A DNA stretch of 64,000 nt from Atherix ibis (GCA_958298945.1 OY282609.1:43042954-43106953), one strand, 5' to 3'. Shown: positions 1 to 13,106, counted from the stretch's first letter. Made by a program: numbers and translations. The notes: a model not told the origin generated them from the sequence alone.

Positions 1-2634
1 TTTCAAGAGGAATATTCAGTGGTATTTTTCAAGAGGAATATTCAGATGTAGTTTTCAACAGAACTTTTCAGTGGTATTTTTTAAGAGGAATATTCAGTGG
101 TATTTTTCACGAGGAATATTCAGTGGTATTTTTCACGAGGAATATTCAGTGGTATTTCTCAAGAGGCATATTAAGTGGTATTTTTCAAGACGAATATTCA
201 GTGGTATTTTTCAAGAGGAATTTTCAGTGGTATTTTTCAAGAGGAATGTTCAATGGTATTTTTCAAGAGGAATATTCAGTGGTATTTTTCAAGACGAATA
301 TCCAGTTATATTTTTCAAGATTAATATTTCGTGGTATTTTTCAAGAGAAATATTCATTGGCATTTTCCAAGAGGAATATTCAGTGGTATTTTTCAAGAGG
401 AATATTCAGTGATATTTTTTAAGAGGTATATTCAGTGGTATTTTTCAAGAGGAATATTCAACGGTATTTTTCAAGAGGAATATTCAGTGGTATTTTTCAA
501 GAGGAATATTCAGTGATATTTTTCAAGAGGAATATTCAGTGGTATTTTTCAAGTGGAATATTCAGTGGTAGTTTTCAGGAGGAATATTCAGCGGTATTTT
601 TCCAGAGGAATATTCAGCGGTATTTTTCAAGAGGAATATTCAGTGGTATTTTCCAAGAGGAATATTCAGTGGTATTTTTCAAAAGGAATATTCAGTGGTA
701 TTTTTCAAGACGAATATTTAGTGGTATTTTTCAAGATTAATATTCCGTGGTATTCTTCAAGAGGAACATTCAATGTTATTTTCCAAGAGGAATATTCAGT
801 GGTATTTTTCAAGAGGAATATTCAGTGGTATTTTTCTAGAAGAATATTCAGTAGTATTTTTCAAGAGGAATATTCAGTGATATTTTTAAAGAGGTATATT
901 CAGTGGTATTTTTTAAGAGGAATATTCAGTGGTATTTTTCAAGAGGAATATTCAGTGGTATTTTTCAAGAGGAATATTCAATGGTATTTTTCAAGATGAA
1001 TATTCAGTGGTATTTTTCAAGACGAATATCCAGTTGTATTTTTCAAGATTAATATTCCGTGGTATTTTTCAAGAGGAATATTCAGTGGTATTTTCCAAGA
1101 GGAATATTCAGTGGTATTTTTCAAGAGGAATATTCAGTGATATTTTTTAAGAGGTATATTCAGTGGTATTTTTCAAGAGGAATATTAAATGGTATTTTTC
1201 AAGAGGAATATTCAGTGGTATTTTTCAAGAGGAATATTCAGTGATATTTTTAAAGAGGTATATTCAGTGGTTATTTTTAAGAGGAATTTTCAGTGGTATT
1301 TTTCAAAAGGAATATTCAGTTGTATTTTCCAAGAGGAATATTCAGTGGTATTTTTCAAGAGGAATATTCAGTGATATTTTTTAAGAGGTATACTCAGTGG
1401 TATTTTTCAAGAGGAATATTCAATGGTATTTTTTAAGAGGAATATTCAGTTGTATTTTTCAAGAGGAATATTCAGTGATATTTTTAAAGAGGTATATTCA
1501 GTGGTATTTTTTAAGAGCAATATTTAGTGGTATTTTTCAAGAGGAATATTCAGTTGTATTTTTTAAGAGGAATATTCAGTTGTATTTTTCAAGAGGAATA
1601 TTCAGTTGTATTTTTCAAGAATAATATTCAGTGATATTTTTCAAGAGTTATATTCAGTGGTATTTTTCAAGAGGAATATTCAGTAGTTTTTTTTAAAGAG
1701 GAATCTTCAGTGGTATTTTTCAAGAGGAATATTCAGTGATATTTTTCAAGAGGAATATTCAGTTGTATTTTTCAAGAGGAATATTCAGTGGTATTTTTCA
1801 AGAGGAATAATCAGTGGTATTTTTTAAAAGTAATAATCAGTGGTATTTTTCAAGAGGAATATTCAGTGGTATTTTTCAAGAGGAATATTCAGTGGTATTT
1901 TTCAAGACGAATATTCAGTGGTATTTTTCAATATTAATATTCCGTGGTATTTTTCAAGTGGATTATTCAATGCTATTTTTCAGGAGGAATATTCAGTGGT
2001 ATTTTTAAAGAGGATTATTTAGTGTTATTTTTCAGGAGGATTATTCAGTGGAATTTTGCAAGAGGAACATACAGTGGTATTTTTCAAGAGGAATATTAAG
2101 TGGTATTTTTCAAGAGGAATATTTAATGTTATTTTTCAAGAGGAATATTCAATGGTATTTTTTAAGAGGAATATTCAGTTGTATTTTTCAAGAGGAACAT
2201 TCAGTGATATTTTTAAAGAGGTATATTCAGTGGTATTTTTTAAGAGGAATATTTAGTGGTATTTTTCAAGAGGAATATTCAGTTGTATTTTTTAAGAGGA
2301 ATATTCAGTTGTATTTTTCAAGAGGAATATTCAGTTGTATTTTTCAAGAATAATATTCAGTGATATTTTTCAAGAGTTATATTCAGTGGTATTTTTCAAG
2401 AGGAATATTCAGTAGTTTTTTTTAAAGAGGAATCTTCAGTGGTATTTTTCAAGAGGAATATTCAGTGATATTTTTCAAGAGGAATATTCAGTTGTATTTT
2501 TCAAGAGGAATATTCAGTGGTATTTTTCAAGAGGAATAATCAGTGGTATTTTTTAAAAGTAATAATCAGTGGTATTTTTCAAGAGGAATATTCAGTGGTA
2601 TTTTTCAAGAGGAATATTCAGTGGTATTTTTCAA
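1..2634 (+). repeat. 7,209-bp-offset duplication, left copy (cut by window edge)
   Basis: From the first base to about 2634 this sequence matches 7210-9843 base for base in every stretch I compared, including private variants such as the AACAGAACTTTT monomer near 58-69. Similarity stops near 2634, where this copy reads CAAGATGATTATTCACTGG and the other reads CAAGACGAATATTCAGTGG. The left end is cut by the window, so the duplicated segment may be longer. The offset is 277 monomers plus 7 bp, so it carries net indels. Near-identity in a fast-diverging satellite implies a recent copying event or an assembly duplication. Confidence 0.9.
1400..2634 (+). repeat. 729-bp higher-order unit, about 1.7 copies
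   Basis: About 1400-1905 aligns to 2129-2634 at an offset of 729 bp (28 monomers plus 1 bp). Few differences are seen, such as GAGCAATAT near 1514 against GAGGAATAT near 2243, and GAATATTC near 1466 against GAACATTC near 2195. Markers are the long-T monomer (TAGTTTTTTTTAAAGAGG near 1684 and 2413) and the paired TTAAAAGTAATAATCAG monomer (near 1824 and 2553). Confidence 0.85.
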
Positions 2635-2814
2635 GATGATTATTCACTGGTATTTTTCAAGAGTAATATTCAGTGGTATTTTTCAAGAGGAATATTCAGT
2701 GGTATTTTTCAAGAGGAATATTCAGTGGTATTTTTCAAGAGGAATATTCAATGGTATTTTTCAAGAGTGGTATTTTTAAAGAGGATTATTCAGCGGTTTA
2801 TTTCAAGATGAATA

Positions 2815-2827
2815 TTCAGTGGTATTT
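2815..2827 (+). repeat. Isolated 13-bp half monomer
   Basis: The half TTCAGTGGTATTT is followed at 2828 by a full monomer starting again with TTCAGTGGTATAT, so monomer phase is reset by exactly half a unit. The second half has been skipped. Both halves of the consensus begin with TTCA, which would provide the short homology for this exchange. The event lies at the left edge of the 1,327-bp duplication. Confidence 0.85.
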
Positions 2828-3180
2828 TTCAGTGGTATATTTCAAGAAGAATATTCAGTGTTATTTTTCAAGAGGAATATTCGGTGGTATTTTTCAAGAT
2901 GAATATTCAGTGGTATTTTTAAAGAGGATTATTCAGTGGTATTTTTCATGAGGATTATTCAGTGGTATATTTCAAGAGCAACATTCAGTGGTATTTTTCA
3001 AGAGGAATATTAAGTGGTATTTTTCAAGAGGAATATTTAATTGTATTTGCCAAGAAGAATATTCAGTGGTATTTTTCAAGAGGAATATTCAGTGGTATTT
3101 CTTAAGTGGAATATTCAGCGTCATTTTACAAGAGAAATATTGGGTGGTATTTTTCAAGATGAATATTCAGTGGTATTTTT
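2828..3180 (+). repeat. 1,327-bp-offset duplication, left copy
   Basis: This stretch matches 4155-4507 (51 monomers plus 1 bp). Shared markers are ATATTTCAAGAAGAATATT, TTTGCCAAGAAG and the TTTCTTAAGTGGAATATT monomer near 3090 and 4417. Alignment ends near 3180, where this copy has TTTTTAAATAGGATTATT and the other has TTTTTCAAGAGGAATATT. Confidence 0.85.
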
Positions 3181-3239
3181 AAATAGGATTATTCAGTGTT
3201 ATTTTTCAAGAGGATTATTCAGTGGTATTTTTGAATAGG

Positions 3240-4239
3240 AATATTAAGTGGTATTTTTCAAGAGGAATATTTAATTGTATTTTCCAAGAGGAATATTTAG
3301 TGGAATTTTTCAAGAGGAATATTCAGTGGTATTTTTCAAGACGAATATTCAGTGGTATTTTTCAAGAGAAATATTCAATGGTATTTTTCAAGAGGACTAT
3401 TCAGTGGTATTTTGCAAGATGAATATTCAGTGGTATTTTTCAAGAGGAATATTTAGTGGTATTTTTCAAGAGGAATATTCAGTGGTATTTTTCAAGAGGA
3501 ATATTCAGCGGTATTTTTCAACAGAACTTTTAAGTGGTATTTTTCAAGATGAATATTCAGTGATATTTTTCAAGATGAATATTCAGTGGTATTTTTCAAG
3601 ACGAATATTCAGTGGTATTTTTCAAGATTAATATTCCGTAGTATTTTGCAAGAGGAATATTCAGTGATGTTTTCCAAAAAGGAATATTCAGTGGTATTTT
3701 TAAAGAGGAATATTCAGTGGTATTTTTCAAAAGGAATAATCAATGGTATTTTTTAAGAGGAATATTTAGTTGTATTTTTTAAGAGGAATATTCAGTGGTA
3801 TTTTTCAAGAGGAATATTCAGCGGTATTTTTCAAGAGGAATATTCAGTGGTAGTTTTCTAGAGGAATATTCAGTAGTATTTTTCAAGAGGAATATTCAGT
3901 GGTATTTTTCAAAAGGAATATTCAGTAGTATTTTTCAAGAGGAATACTCGGTGGTATTTTTAAAGAGGATTATTCAGCGGTTTATTTCAAGATGAATATT
4001 CAGTGGTATTTTTCAAGATGATTATTCACTGGTATTTTTCAAGAGTAATATTCAGTGGTATTTTTCAAGAGGAATATTCAGTGGTATTTTTCAAGAGGAA
4101 TATTCAGTGGTATTTTTCAAGAGGAATATTCAATGGTATTTTTCAAGAGGAAAATTCAGTGGTATATTTCAAGAAGAATATTCAGTGTTATTTTTCAAGA
4201 GGAATATTCGGTGGTATTTTTCAAGATGAATATTCAGTG
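3240..4239 (+). repeat. 1,873-bp-offset duplication, left copy
   Basis: About 1 kb matches 5113-6112 (72 monomers plus 1 bp). Shared rare monomers include TTCAACAGAACTTTTAAG (3509 region) and the GATGTTTTCCAAAAAGG monomer (3665 region). Differences are few, for example GAGTAATATT near 4042 against GAGGAATATT near 5915. Confidence 0.88.
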
Positions 4240-4507
4240 GTATTTTTAAAGAGGATTATTCAGTGGTATTTTTCATGAGGATTATTCAGTGGTATATTTC
4301 AAGAGCAACATTCAGTGGTATTTTTCAAGAGGAATATTAAGTGGTATTTTTCAAGAGGAATATTTAATTGTATTTGCCAAGAAGAATATTCAGTGGTATT
4401 TTTCAAGAGGAATATTCAGTGGTATTTCTTAAGTGGAATATTCAGCGTCATTTTACAAGAGAAATATTGGGTGGTATTTTTCAAGATGAATATTCAGTGG
4501 TATTTTT
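4155..4507 (+). repeat. 1,327-bp-offset duplication, right copy
   Basis: Partner of 2828-3180, with the same order of variant monomers. Part of this stretch also belongs to the left copy of the 1,873-bp duplication, so the two events are nested. Confidence 0.85.
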
Positions 4508-5112
4508 CAAGAGGAATATTCAGTCGAATTTTTCAAGAGGGTTATTCAGCGGTATTTTTCAAGAGGAATGTTCAGTGGTATTTTTCAAGAGGAATATTCA
4601 GTGGTATTTTTAAAGAGGAATATTCAGTGTTATTTTTCAAGAGGAATATTTAGCGGTATTTTTCAAGAGAACTTATCAGTGGTATTTTTCAAAAGAATAA
4701 TTCAGTGATATTTCTCAAGAGGAATATTCAGCATTATTTTGCAAGAGAAGTAATGGGTGGTATTTTTCAAGATGAATATTCAGTGGTCTTTTTCAAGAGG
4801 AATATTCAGTGGTATTTTTCAAGATGATTATTCAGTGGTATTTTTCAAGAGGAATATTCAGTGGTATTTTTCAAGAGGAATATTCAGTGGTATTTTTCAA
4901 GAGGAATATTCAGTGGTATTTGTCAAGAGGAATATTCAATGGTATTTTTCAAGAGGAAAATTCAGTGGTATTTTTCAAGAAGAATATTAAGTGTTATTTT
5001 TCAAGAGGAATATTCGGTGGTATTTTTCAAGATGAATATTCAGTGGTATTTTTAAATAGGATTATTCAGTGGTACTTTTCAAGAGGATTATTCAGTGCTA
5101 TTTTTCAAGAGG

Positions 5113-6112
5113 GATATTAAGTGGTATTTTTCAAGAGGAATATTTAATTGTATTTTCCAAGAGGAATATTTAGTGGAATTTTTCAAGAGGAATATTCAGT
5201 GGTATTTTTCAAGACGAATATTCAGTGGTATTTTTCAAGAGAAATATTCAATGGTATTTTTCAAGAGGACTATTCAGTGGTATTTTGCAAGATGAATATT
5301 CAGTGGTATTTTTCAAGAGGAATATTTAGTGGTATTTTTCAAGAGGAATATTCAGTGGTATTTTTCAAGAGGAATATTCAGCGGTATTTTTCAACAGAAC
5401 TTTTAAGTGGTATTTTTCAAGATGAATATTCAGTGATATTTTTCAAGATGAATATTCAGTGGTATTTTTCAAGACGAATATTCAGTGGTATTTTTCAAGA
5501 TTAATATTCCGTAGTATTTTGCAAGAGGAATATTCAGTGATGTTTTCCAAAAAGGAATATTCAGTGGTATTTTTAAAGAGGAATATTCAGTGGTATTTTT
5601 CAAAAGGAATAATCAATGGTATTTTTTAAGAGGAATATTTAGTTGTATTTTTTAAGAGGAATATTCAGTGGTATTTTTCAAGAGGAATATTCAGCGGTAT
5701 TTTTCAAGAGGAATATTCAGTGGTAGTTTTCTAGAGGAATATTCAGTAGTATTTTTCAAGAGGAATATTCAGTGGTATTTTTCAAAAGGAATATTCAGTA
5801 GTATTTTTTAAGAGGAATACTCGGTGGTATTTTTAAAGAGGATTATTCAGCGGTTTATTTCAAGATGAATATTCAGTGGTATTTTTCAAGATGATTATTC
5901 ACTGGTATTTTTCAAGAGGAATATTCAGTGGTATTTTTCAAGAGGAATATTCAGTGGTATTTTTCAAGAGGAATATTCAGTGGTATTTTTCAAGAGGAAT
6001 ATTCAATGGTATTTTTCAAGAGGAAAATTCAGTGGTATATTTCAAGAAGAATATTCAGTGTTATTTTTCAAGAGGAATATTCGGTGGTATTTTTCAAGAT
6101 GAATATTCAGTG
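5113..6112 (+). repeat. 1,873-bp-offset duplication, right copy
   Basis: Partner of 3240-4239. The right end is where this copy turns to GTGGTCTTTTTCAAGAGGAAC while the left copy continues TTTTTAAAGAGGATT. A more diverged relative of its last 260 bp lies at 4809-5068, which is 806 bp (31 monomers) from 4003-4262. Confidence 0.88.
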
Positions 6113-7209
6113 GTCTTTTTCAAGAGGAACATTCAATAGTATTTTTCAAGAGAAATATTCAGTGGTATTTTTCAAGAGGATAATTCAATGGTATTTTTCA
6201 AAAGGAATATTTAGTTGTATTTTTCAAGAAGAATATTCAGTGGTATTGTTCAAGAGGAATATTCAGTGGTATTTTTCAGGAGGAATATTCAGTGGTAATT
6301 TTCTAGACGAATATTCAGAAGTATTTTTCAAGAGGAATATTCAGTGGTATTTTTCAAGAGGATTATTCAGTGCTATTTTTCAGGAGTAATATTCAGTGGT
6401 ATTTTTCGAGAGGAACATTCAGTGGTATTTTGCAAGAGGAATGTTAAATGGTATTTTTCAAAAGGAATATTTAATGGTATTTTTCAAGAGAAAAATTCAC
6501 TGGTATTTTTCAAGAGGAATATTCAGTGGTATTTTTCAAGAGGAATATTCAGCATTATTTTTCAAGAGAAATATTGAGTGGTATTTTTCAAGATGAATAT
6601 TCAGTGGTATTTTTCAAGAGGAATATTCAGTGGTATTTTTCAAGAGGAATATTCAGTGGTATTTTTCAAGAGGAATATTCAGTGGTATTTTTAAAGAGGA
6701 ATATTCAAAAGTATTCTTCAAGAGGAATATTCAGTGGTATTTTTCAAGAGGAATATTAAGTGGTATTTTTCAAGACGAATATTCAGTGGTATTTTTCAAG
6801 AGAATAATTTAGTGGTATTTTTCAAGAGGAATATTCAATGGTATTTTTCAAGAGGAATATTCAGTGGTATTTTTCAAGGCGAATATTCAGTGGTATTTTT
6901 CAAGATTAATATTCAGCATTATTTTTCAAGAGGAATATTCAGTGGTATTCTTCAAGAGGAATATTCAGTGGTATTTTTCAAGAGGAATATTAAGTGGTAT
7001 TTTTCAAGACGAATATTCAGTGGTATTTTTTGAGAGGAATATTCAGTGGTATTTTTTAAGAAGTATATTCAGTGGTATTTTTCAAGACGAATATTCAGTG
7101 GTATTTTTCAAGAGAAATATTTAGTGGTATTTTTCAAGAGGAATATTCAATGGTATTTTTCAAGAGGAAAATTCAGTGGTATTTTTCAAGACGAATATTC
7201 AGTGGTATT
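6113..7209 (+). repeat. Block A interior, monomers without an assigned higher-order period
   Basis: These are ordinary 26-bp monomers rich in CAAGAGGAATATTCAGTGG consensus copies. I could not align the stretch over a long distance to another part of the window by eye. Nothing other than satellite is seen. Confidence 0.7.
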
Positions 7210-9843
7210 TTTCAAGAGGAATATTCAGTGGTATTTTTCAAGAGGAATATTCAGATGTAGTTTTCAACAGAACTTTTCAGTGGTATTTTTTAAGAGGAAT
7301 ATTCAGTGGTATTTTTCACGAGGAATATTCAGTGGTATTTTTCACGAGGAATATTCAGTGGTATTTCTCAAGAGGCATATTAAGTGGTATTTTTCAAGAC
7401 GAATATTCAGTGGTATTTTTCAAGAGGAATTTTCAGTGGTATTTTTCAAGAGGAATGTTCAATGGTATTTTTCAAGAGGAATATTCAGTGGTATTTTTCA
7501 AGACGAATATCCAGTTATATTTTTCAAGATTAATATTTCGTGGTATTTTTCAAGAGAAATATTCATTGGCATTTTCCAAGAGGAATATTCAGTGGTATTT
7601 TTCAAGAGGAATATTCAGTGATATTTTTTAAGAGGTATATTCAGTGGTATTTTTCAAGAGGAATATTCAACGGTATTTTTCAAGAGGAATATTCAGTGGT
7701 ATTTTTCAAGAGGAATATTCAGTGATATTTTTCAAGAGGAATATTCAGTGGTATTTTTCAAGTGGAATATTCAGTGGTAGTTTTCAGGAGGAATATTCAG
7801 CGGTATTTTTCCAGAGGAATATTCAGCGGTATTTTTCAAGAGGAATATTCAGTGGTATTTTCCAAGAGGAATATTCAGTGGTATTTTTCAAAAGGAATAT
7901 TCAGTGGTATTTTTCAAGACGAATATTTAGTGGTATTTTTCAAGATTAATATTCCGTGGTATTCTTCAAGAGGAACATTCAATGTTATTTTCCAAGAGGA
8001 ATATTCAGTGGTATTTTTCAAGAGGAATATTCAGTGGTATTTTTCTAGAAGAATATTCAGTAGTATTTTTCAAGAGGAATATTCAGTGATATTTTTAAAG
8101 AGGTATATTCAGTGGTATTTTTTAAGAGGAATATTCAGTGGTATTTTTCAAGAGGAATATTCAGTGGTATTTTTCAAGAGGAATATTCAATGGTATTTTT
8201 CAAGATGAATATTCAGTGGTATTTTTCAAGACGAATATCCAGTTGTATTTTTCAAGATTAATATTCCGTGGTATTTTTCAAGAGGAATATTCAGTGGTAT
8301 TTTCCAAGAGGAATATTCAGTGGTATTTTTCAAGAGGAATATTCAGTGATATTTTTTAAGAGGTATATTCAGTGGTATTTTTCAAGAGGAATATTAAATG
8401 GTATTTTTCAAGAGGAATATTCAGTGGTATTTTTCAAGAGGAATATTCAGTGATATTTTTAAAGAGGTATATTCAGTGGTTATTTTTAAGAGGAATTTTC
8501 AGTGGTATTTTTCAAAAGGAATATTCAGTTGTATTTTCCAAGAGGAATATTCAGTGGTATTTTTCAAGAGGAATATTCAGTGATATTTTTTAAGAGGTAT
8601 ACTCAGTGGTATTTTTCAAGAGGAATATTCAATGGTATTTTTTAAGAGGAATATTCAGTTGTATTTTTCAAGAGGAATATTCAGTGATATTTTTAAAGAG
8701 GTATATTCAGTGGTATTTTTTAAGAGCAATATTTAGTGGTATTTTTCAAGAGGAATATTCAGTTGTATTTTTTAAGAGGAATATTCAGTTGTATTTTTCA
8801 AGAGGAATATTCAGTTGTATTTTTCAAGAATAATATTCAGTGATATTTTTCAAGAGTTATATTCAGTGGTATTTTTCAAGAGGAATATTCAGTAGTTTTT
8901 TTTAAAGAGGAATCTTCAGTGGTATTTTTCAAGAGGAATATTCAGTGATATTTTTCAAGAGGAATATTCAGTTGTATTTTTCAAGAGGAATATTCAGTGG
9001 TATTTTTCAAGAGGAATAATCAGTGGTATTTTTTAAAAGTAATAATCAGTGGTATTTTTCAAGAGGAATATTCAGTGGTATTTTTCAAGAGGAATATTCA
9101 GTGGTATTTTTCAAGACGAATATTCAGTGGTATTTTTCAATATTAATATTCCGTGGTATTTTTCAAGTGGATTATTCAATGCTATTTTTCAGGAGGAATA
9201 TTCAGTGGTATTTTTAAAGAGGATTATTTAGTGTTATTTTTCAGGAGGATTATTCAGTGGAATTTTGCAAGAGGAACATACAGTGGTATTTTTCAAGAGG
9301 AATATTAAGTGGTATTTTTCAAGAGGAATATTTAATGTTATTTTTCAAGAGGAATATTCAATGGTATTTTTTAAGAGGAATATTCAGTTGTATTTTTCAA
9401 GAGGAACATTCAGTGATATTTTTAAAGAGGTATATTCAGTGGTATTTTTTAAGAGGAATATTTAGTGGTATTTTTCAAGAGGAATATTCAGTTGTATTTT
9501 TTAAGAGGAATATTCAGTTGTATTTTTCAAGAGGAATATTCAGTTGTATTTTTCAAGAATAATATTCAGTGATATTTTTCAAGAGTTATATTCAGTGGTA
9601 TTTTTCAAGAGGAATATTCAGTAGTTTTTTTTAAAGAGGAATCTTCAGTGGTATTTTTCAAGAGGAATATTCAGTGATATTTTTCAAGAGGAATATTCAG
9701 TTGTATTTTTCAAGAGGAATATTCAGTGGTATTTTTCAAGAGGAATAATCAGTGGTATTTTTTAAAAGTAATAATCAGTGGTATTTTTCAAGAGGAATAT
9801 TCAGTGGTATTTTTCAAGAGGAATATTCAGTGGTATTTTTCAA
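7210..9843 (+). repeat. 7,209-bp-offset duplication, right copy
   Basis: This is the partner of 1-2634. The predicted readings of the plus frames are identical over every interval compared (for example 435-740 with 7644-7949, and 2048-2353 with 9257-9562). To its left, 6400-7209 is a different monomer mix. To its right the 729-bp unit continues here but not in the left copy, so the two copies ended at different points of the same higher-order unit. Confidence 0.9.
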
Positions 9844-10083
9844 GACGAATATTCAGTGGTATTTTTCAATATTAATATTCCGTGGTATTTTTCAAGTGGA
9901 TTATTCAATGCTATTTTTCAGGTGGAATATTCAGTGGTATTTTTAAAGAGGATTATTTAGTGTTATTTTTCAGGAGGATTATTCAGTGGAATTTTGCAAG
10001 AGGAACATACAGTGGTATTTTTCAAGAGGAATATTAAGTGGTATTTTTCAAGAGGAATATTTAATGTTATTTTTCAAGAGGAA
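8609..10083 (+). repeat. 729-bp higher-order unit, two tandem copies
   Basis: 8609-9337 and 9338-10066 are consecutive 729-bp copies, and similarity continues to about 10083. They carry the same long-T and TTAAAAGTAATAATCAG marker monomers as the left copy. A visible difference is CAGGAGGAATA near 9190 against CAGGTGGAATA near 9919. Together with 1400-2634 this shows the unit expanded or contracted after or during the 7.2 kb duplication. Confidence 0.85.
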
Positions 10084-10455
10084 AATTCAGTGGTATTTTT
10101 CAAGAGGAATATTCAGTGGTATTTTTCAAAAGGAATATTCAGCGTTATTTTTCAAGAGAAATATTGAGTGGTATTTTTCAAGATGAATATTCAGTGGTAT
10201 TTTTCAAGAGGAATATTTAGTGATATTTTTCAAGAGGAATATTCAGTGGTATTTTTCAAGAGGAATATGCAATGGTATTTTTCAAGAGGAATATTTAGTG
10301 GTATTTTTTAAGAAGAATATTCAGTGGTATTTTTCAAGAGGAATATTCGGTGGTACTTTTCAAGACGAATATTTAGTGGTATTTTTAATAAGGATTATTC
10401 AGTTGTATTTTTCAAGAGGAATATTCAGCGGTATTTTTCAAGAGGAATATTCAGT

Positions 10456-13106
10456 GGCATTTTTCAAGAGGAATATTCAGTGGTATTTTTCAAGAGGAAT
10501 ATTCAGTAGTATTTTTCAAGAGGAATATTCAGTGAGATTTTTCAAGACGAATATTCAGTGGTATTTTTCAAGAGGAATATAAAGTGGTATTTTTCAAGAC
10601 AAATATTCAGTGTTATTTTTCAAGAGGAATATTCAGTGGTATTTTTCAAGAGGAATATTCAATGATATTTTTCAAGGGGAATATTCAGTGGTAGGTTTAA
10701 AGAGGAATATTCAGTAGCATTTTTCAAGATTAATATTCAGTGATATTTTTCAAGAGTTATATTCAGTGGTATTTTTCAAGAGGAATATTCAGTGAGATTT
10801 TTCAAGACGAATAGTCAGTGGTATTTTTCAAGAAGAATATTAAGTGGTATTTTTCAAGACGAATATTCAGTGTTATTTTTCAAGAGGAATATTCAGTGGT
10901 ATTTTTCAAGAGGAATATTCAATGATATTTTTCAAGGGGAATATTCAGTGGTATTATTAAAGAGGAATATTCAGTAGCATTTTTCAATATTAATATTCCG
11001 TGATATTTTTCAAGAGGAATATTCAGTGGTATTTTTCAAGACGAATATTCAGTGGTATTTTTCAATATTAATATTCCGTGGTATTTTTCAAGTGGATTAT
11101 TCAATGCTATTTTTCAGGAGGAATATTCAGTTGTATTTTTAAAGAGGATTATTTAGTGTTATTTTTCAGGAGGATTATTCAGTGGAATTTTGCAAGAGGA
11201 ACATTCAGTGGTATTTTTCAAGAGGAATATTAAGTGGTATTTTTCAAGAGGAATATTTAATGGTATTTTTCAACAGGAAAATTCAGTGGTATTTTTCAAG
11301 AGGAATATTAGTGATATTTTTCAAGAGGAATATTCAGTGGTATTTTTCAATAGGAATATGCAATGGTATTTTTCAAGAGGAATATTTAGTGGTATTTTTT
11401 AAGAAGAATATTCAGTGGTATTTTTCAAGAGGAATATTCGGTGGTATTTTTCAAGACGAATATTTAGTGGTATTTTTAATGAGGATTATTCAGTGGTATT
11501 TTTCAAGAGGAATATTCAGTGGTATTTTTCAAGAGGAATATTCAGTAGTATTTTTCAAGAGGAATATTCAGTGAGATTTTTCAAGACGAATATTCAGTGG
11601 TATTTTTCAAGAGGAATATAATGTGGTATTTTTTAAGACGAATATTCAGTGTTATTTTTCAAGAGGAATATTCAGTGGTATTTTTCAAGAGAAATATTCA
11701 ATGATATTTTTCAAGGGGAATATTCAGTGGTATTTTTAAAGAGGAATATTCAGTAGCATTTTTCAAGACTAATATTCCGTGATATTTTTCAAGAGTTATA
11801 TTCAGTGGTATTTTTCAAGAGGAATATTCAGTGAGATTTTTCAAGACGAATATTCAGTGGTATTTTTCAAGAAGAATATTTAGTGGTATTTTTCGAGAGG
11901 AATATTCAGTGTTATTTTTCAAGAGGAATATTCAGCGGTATTTTTCAAGAGGAATATTCAATGATATTTTTCAAGGGGAATATTCAGTGGTATTATTAAA
12001 GAGGAATATTCAGTAGCATTTTTCAAGATTAATATTCCGTGATATTTTTCAAGAGTAATATTCAGTGGTATTTTTCAAGAGGAATATTCAATGATATTTT
12101 TCAAGGGGAATATTCAGTGGTATTTTTAAAGAGGAATATTCAGTAGCATTTTTCAAGATTAATATTCCGTGATATTTTTCAAGAGTTATATTCAGTGGTA
12201 TTTTTCAAGAGGAATATTCAGTGAGATTTTTCAAGACGAATATTCAGTGGTATTTTTCAAGAGGAATATTAAGTGGCATTTTTCAAGACGAATATTCAGT
12301 GTTATTTTTCAAGAGGAATATTCAGTGGTATTTTTCAAGATGAATATTCAGTGGTATTTTTCAAGAGGAATATTTAGTGATAAATTTCAAGAGGAATATT
12401 CAGTGGTATTTTTCAAGAGGAATATGCAATGGTATTTTTCAAGAGGTTTATGTAGTGGTATTTTTTAAGAGGAATATTCAGTGGTATTTTTCCAGAAGAA
12501 TATTCAGTGGTATTTCTCAAGAGGATTATTCAGTTGTACTTTTTAAGAGGAATATTAAGTTATATTTTTCAAGAGGAATTTTCAGTGGTATTTTTCAAGA
12601 TTAATATTCCGTGGTATTTTTCAAGATGAATATTCAGTGGTATTTTCCAAGAAGAATATTCAGTGGTATTTTTCAAGAGAAATATTCAGTGGTATTTTTC
12701 AAGACGAATATTCAGTGGTATTTTTCAAGATTAATATTCCGTGGTATTTTTCAAGAGGAATATTCAGTGGTATTTTTCAAGAGGAATAATCAGTGGTATT
12801 TTTTAAAAGTAATAATCAGTGGTATTTTTCAAGAGGAATATTCAGTGGTATTTTTCAAGAGGAATATTTAATGGTATTTTTCAAGAGGAATATTCAGTGG
12901 TATTTTTCAAGAGGAATATTCAGTGGAATTTTTCAAGAGGAATATTCAGTGTTATTTTTCAAGAGAAATATTGAGTGGTATTTTTCATGATGAATATTCA
13001 GTGGTATTTTTCAAGAGGAATATTTAGTGATATTTTTCAAGAGGAATATTCAGTGGTATTTTTGAAGAGGATTATGCAATGGTATTTTTGAAGAGGAATA
13101 TTTAGT
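10456..13106 (+). repeat. 2,651-bp tandem higher-order unit, copy 1
   Basis: The copy runs from the GGCATTTTTCAAGAGG monomer at 10456 to just before the same monomer at 13107. The period is 102 monomers minus 1 bp. It contains an internal, more diverged duplication at an offset of 1,039 bp (about 10500-10980 against 11539-12019, 40 monomers minus 1 bp), recognised by the run GTGAGATTTTTCAAGACG, CAATGATATTTTTCAAGGGG and GTAGCATTTTTCAA. Confidence 0.92.

Larger units (their letters stand above)
1..10083 (+). repeat. Satellite block A (7.2 kb duplication, 729-bp and 1.3-1.9 kb units)
   Basis: This stretch is grouped as one block because its parts are related by long duplications. The left 2.6 kb recurs 7,209 bp downstream, and between the copies lies a family with offsets of 1,327, 1,873 and 806 bp. 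Marker monomers include one with TTCAACAGAACTTTTCAG (near 55 and 7264) and one with CAAGTTCA-free AATATTAATATTCCG (near 1928, 9137 and 9866). No gene-like sequence is visible. The right boundary is set where the last 729-bp copy stops aligning. Confidence 0.75.
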
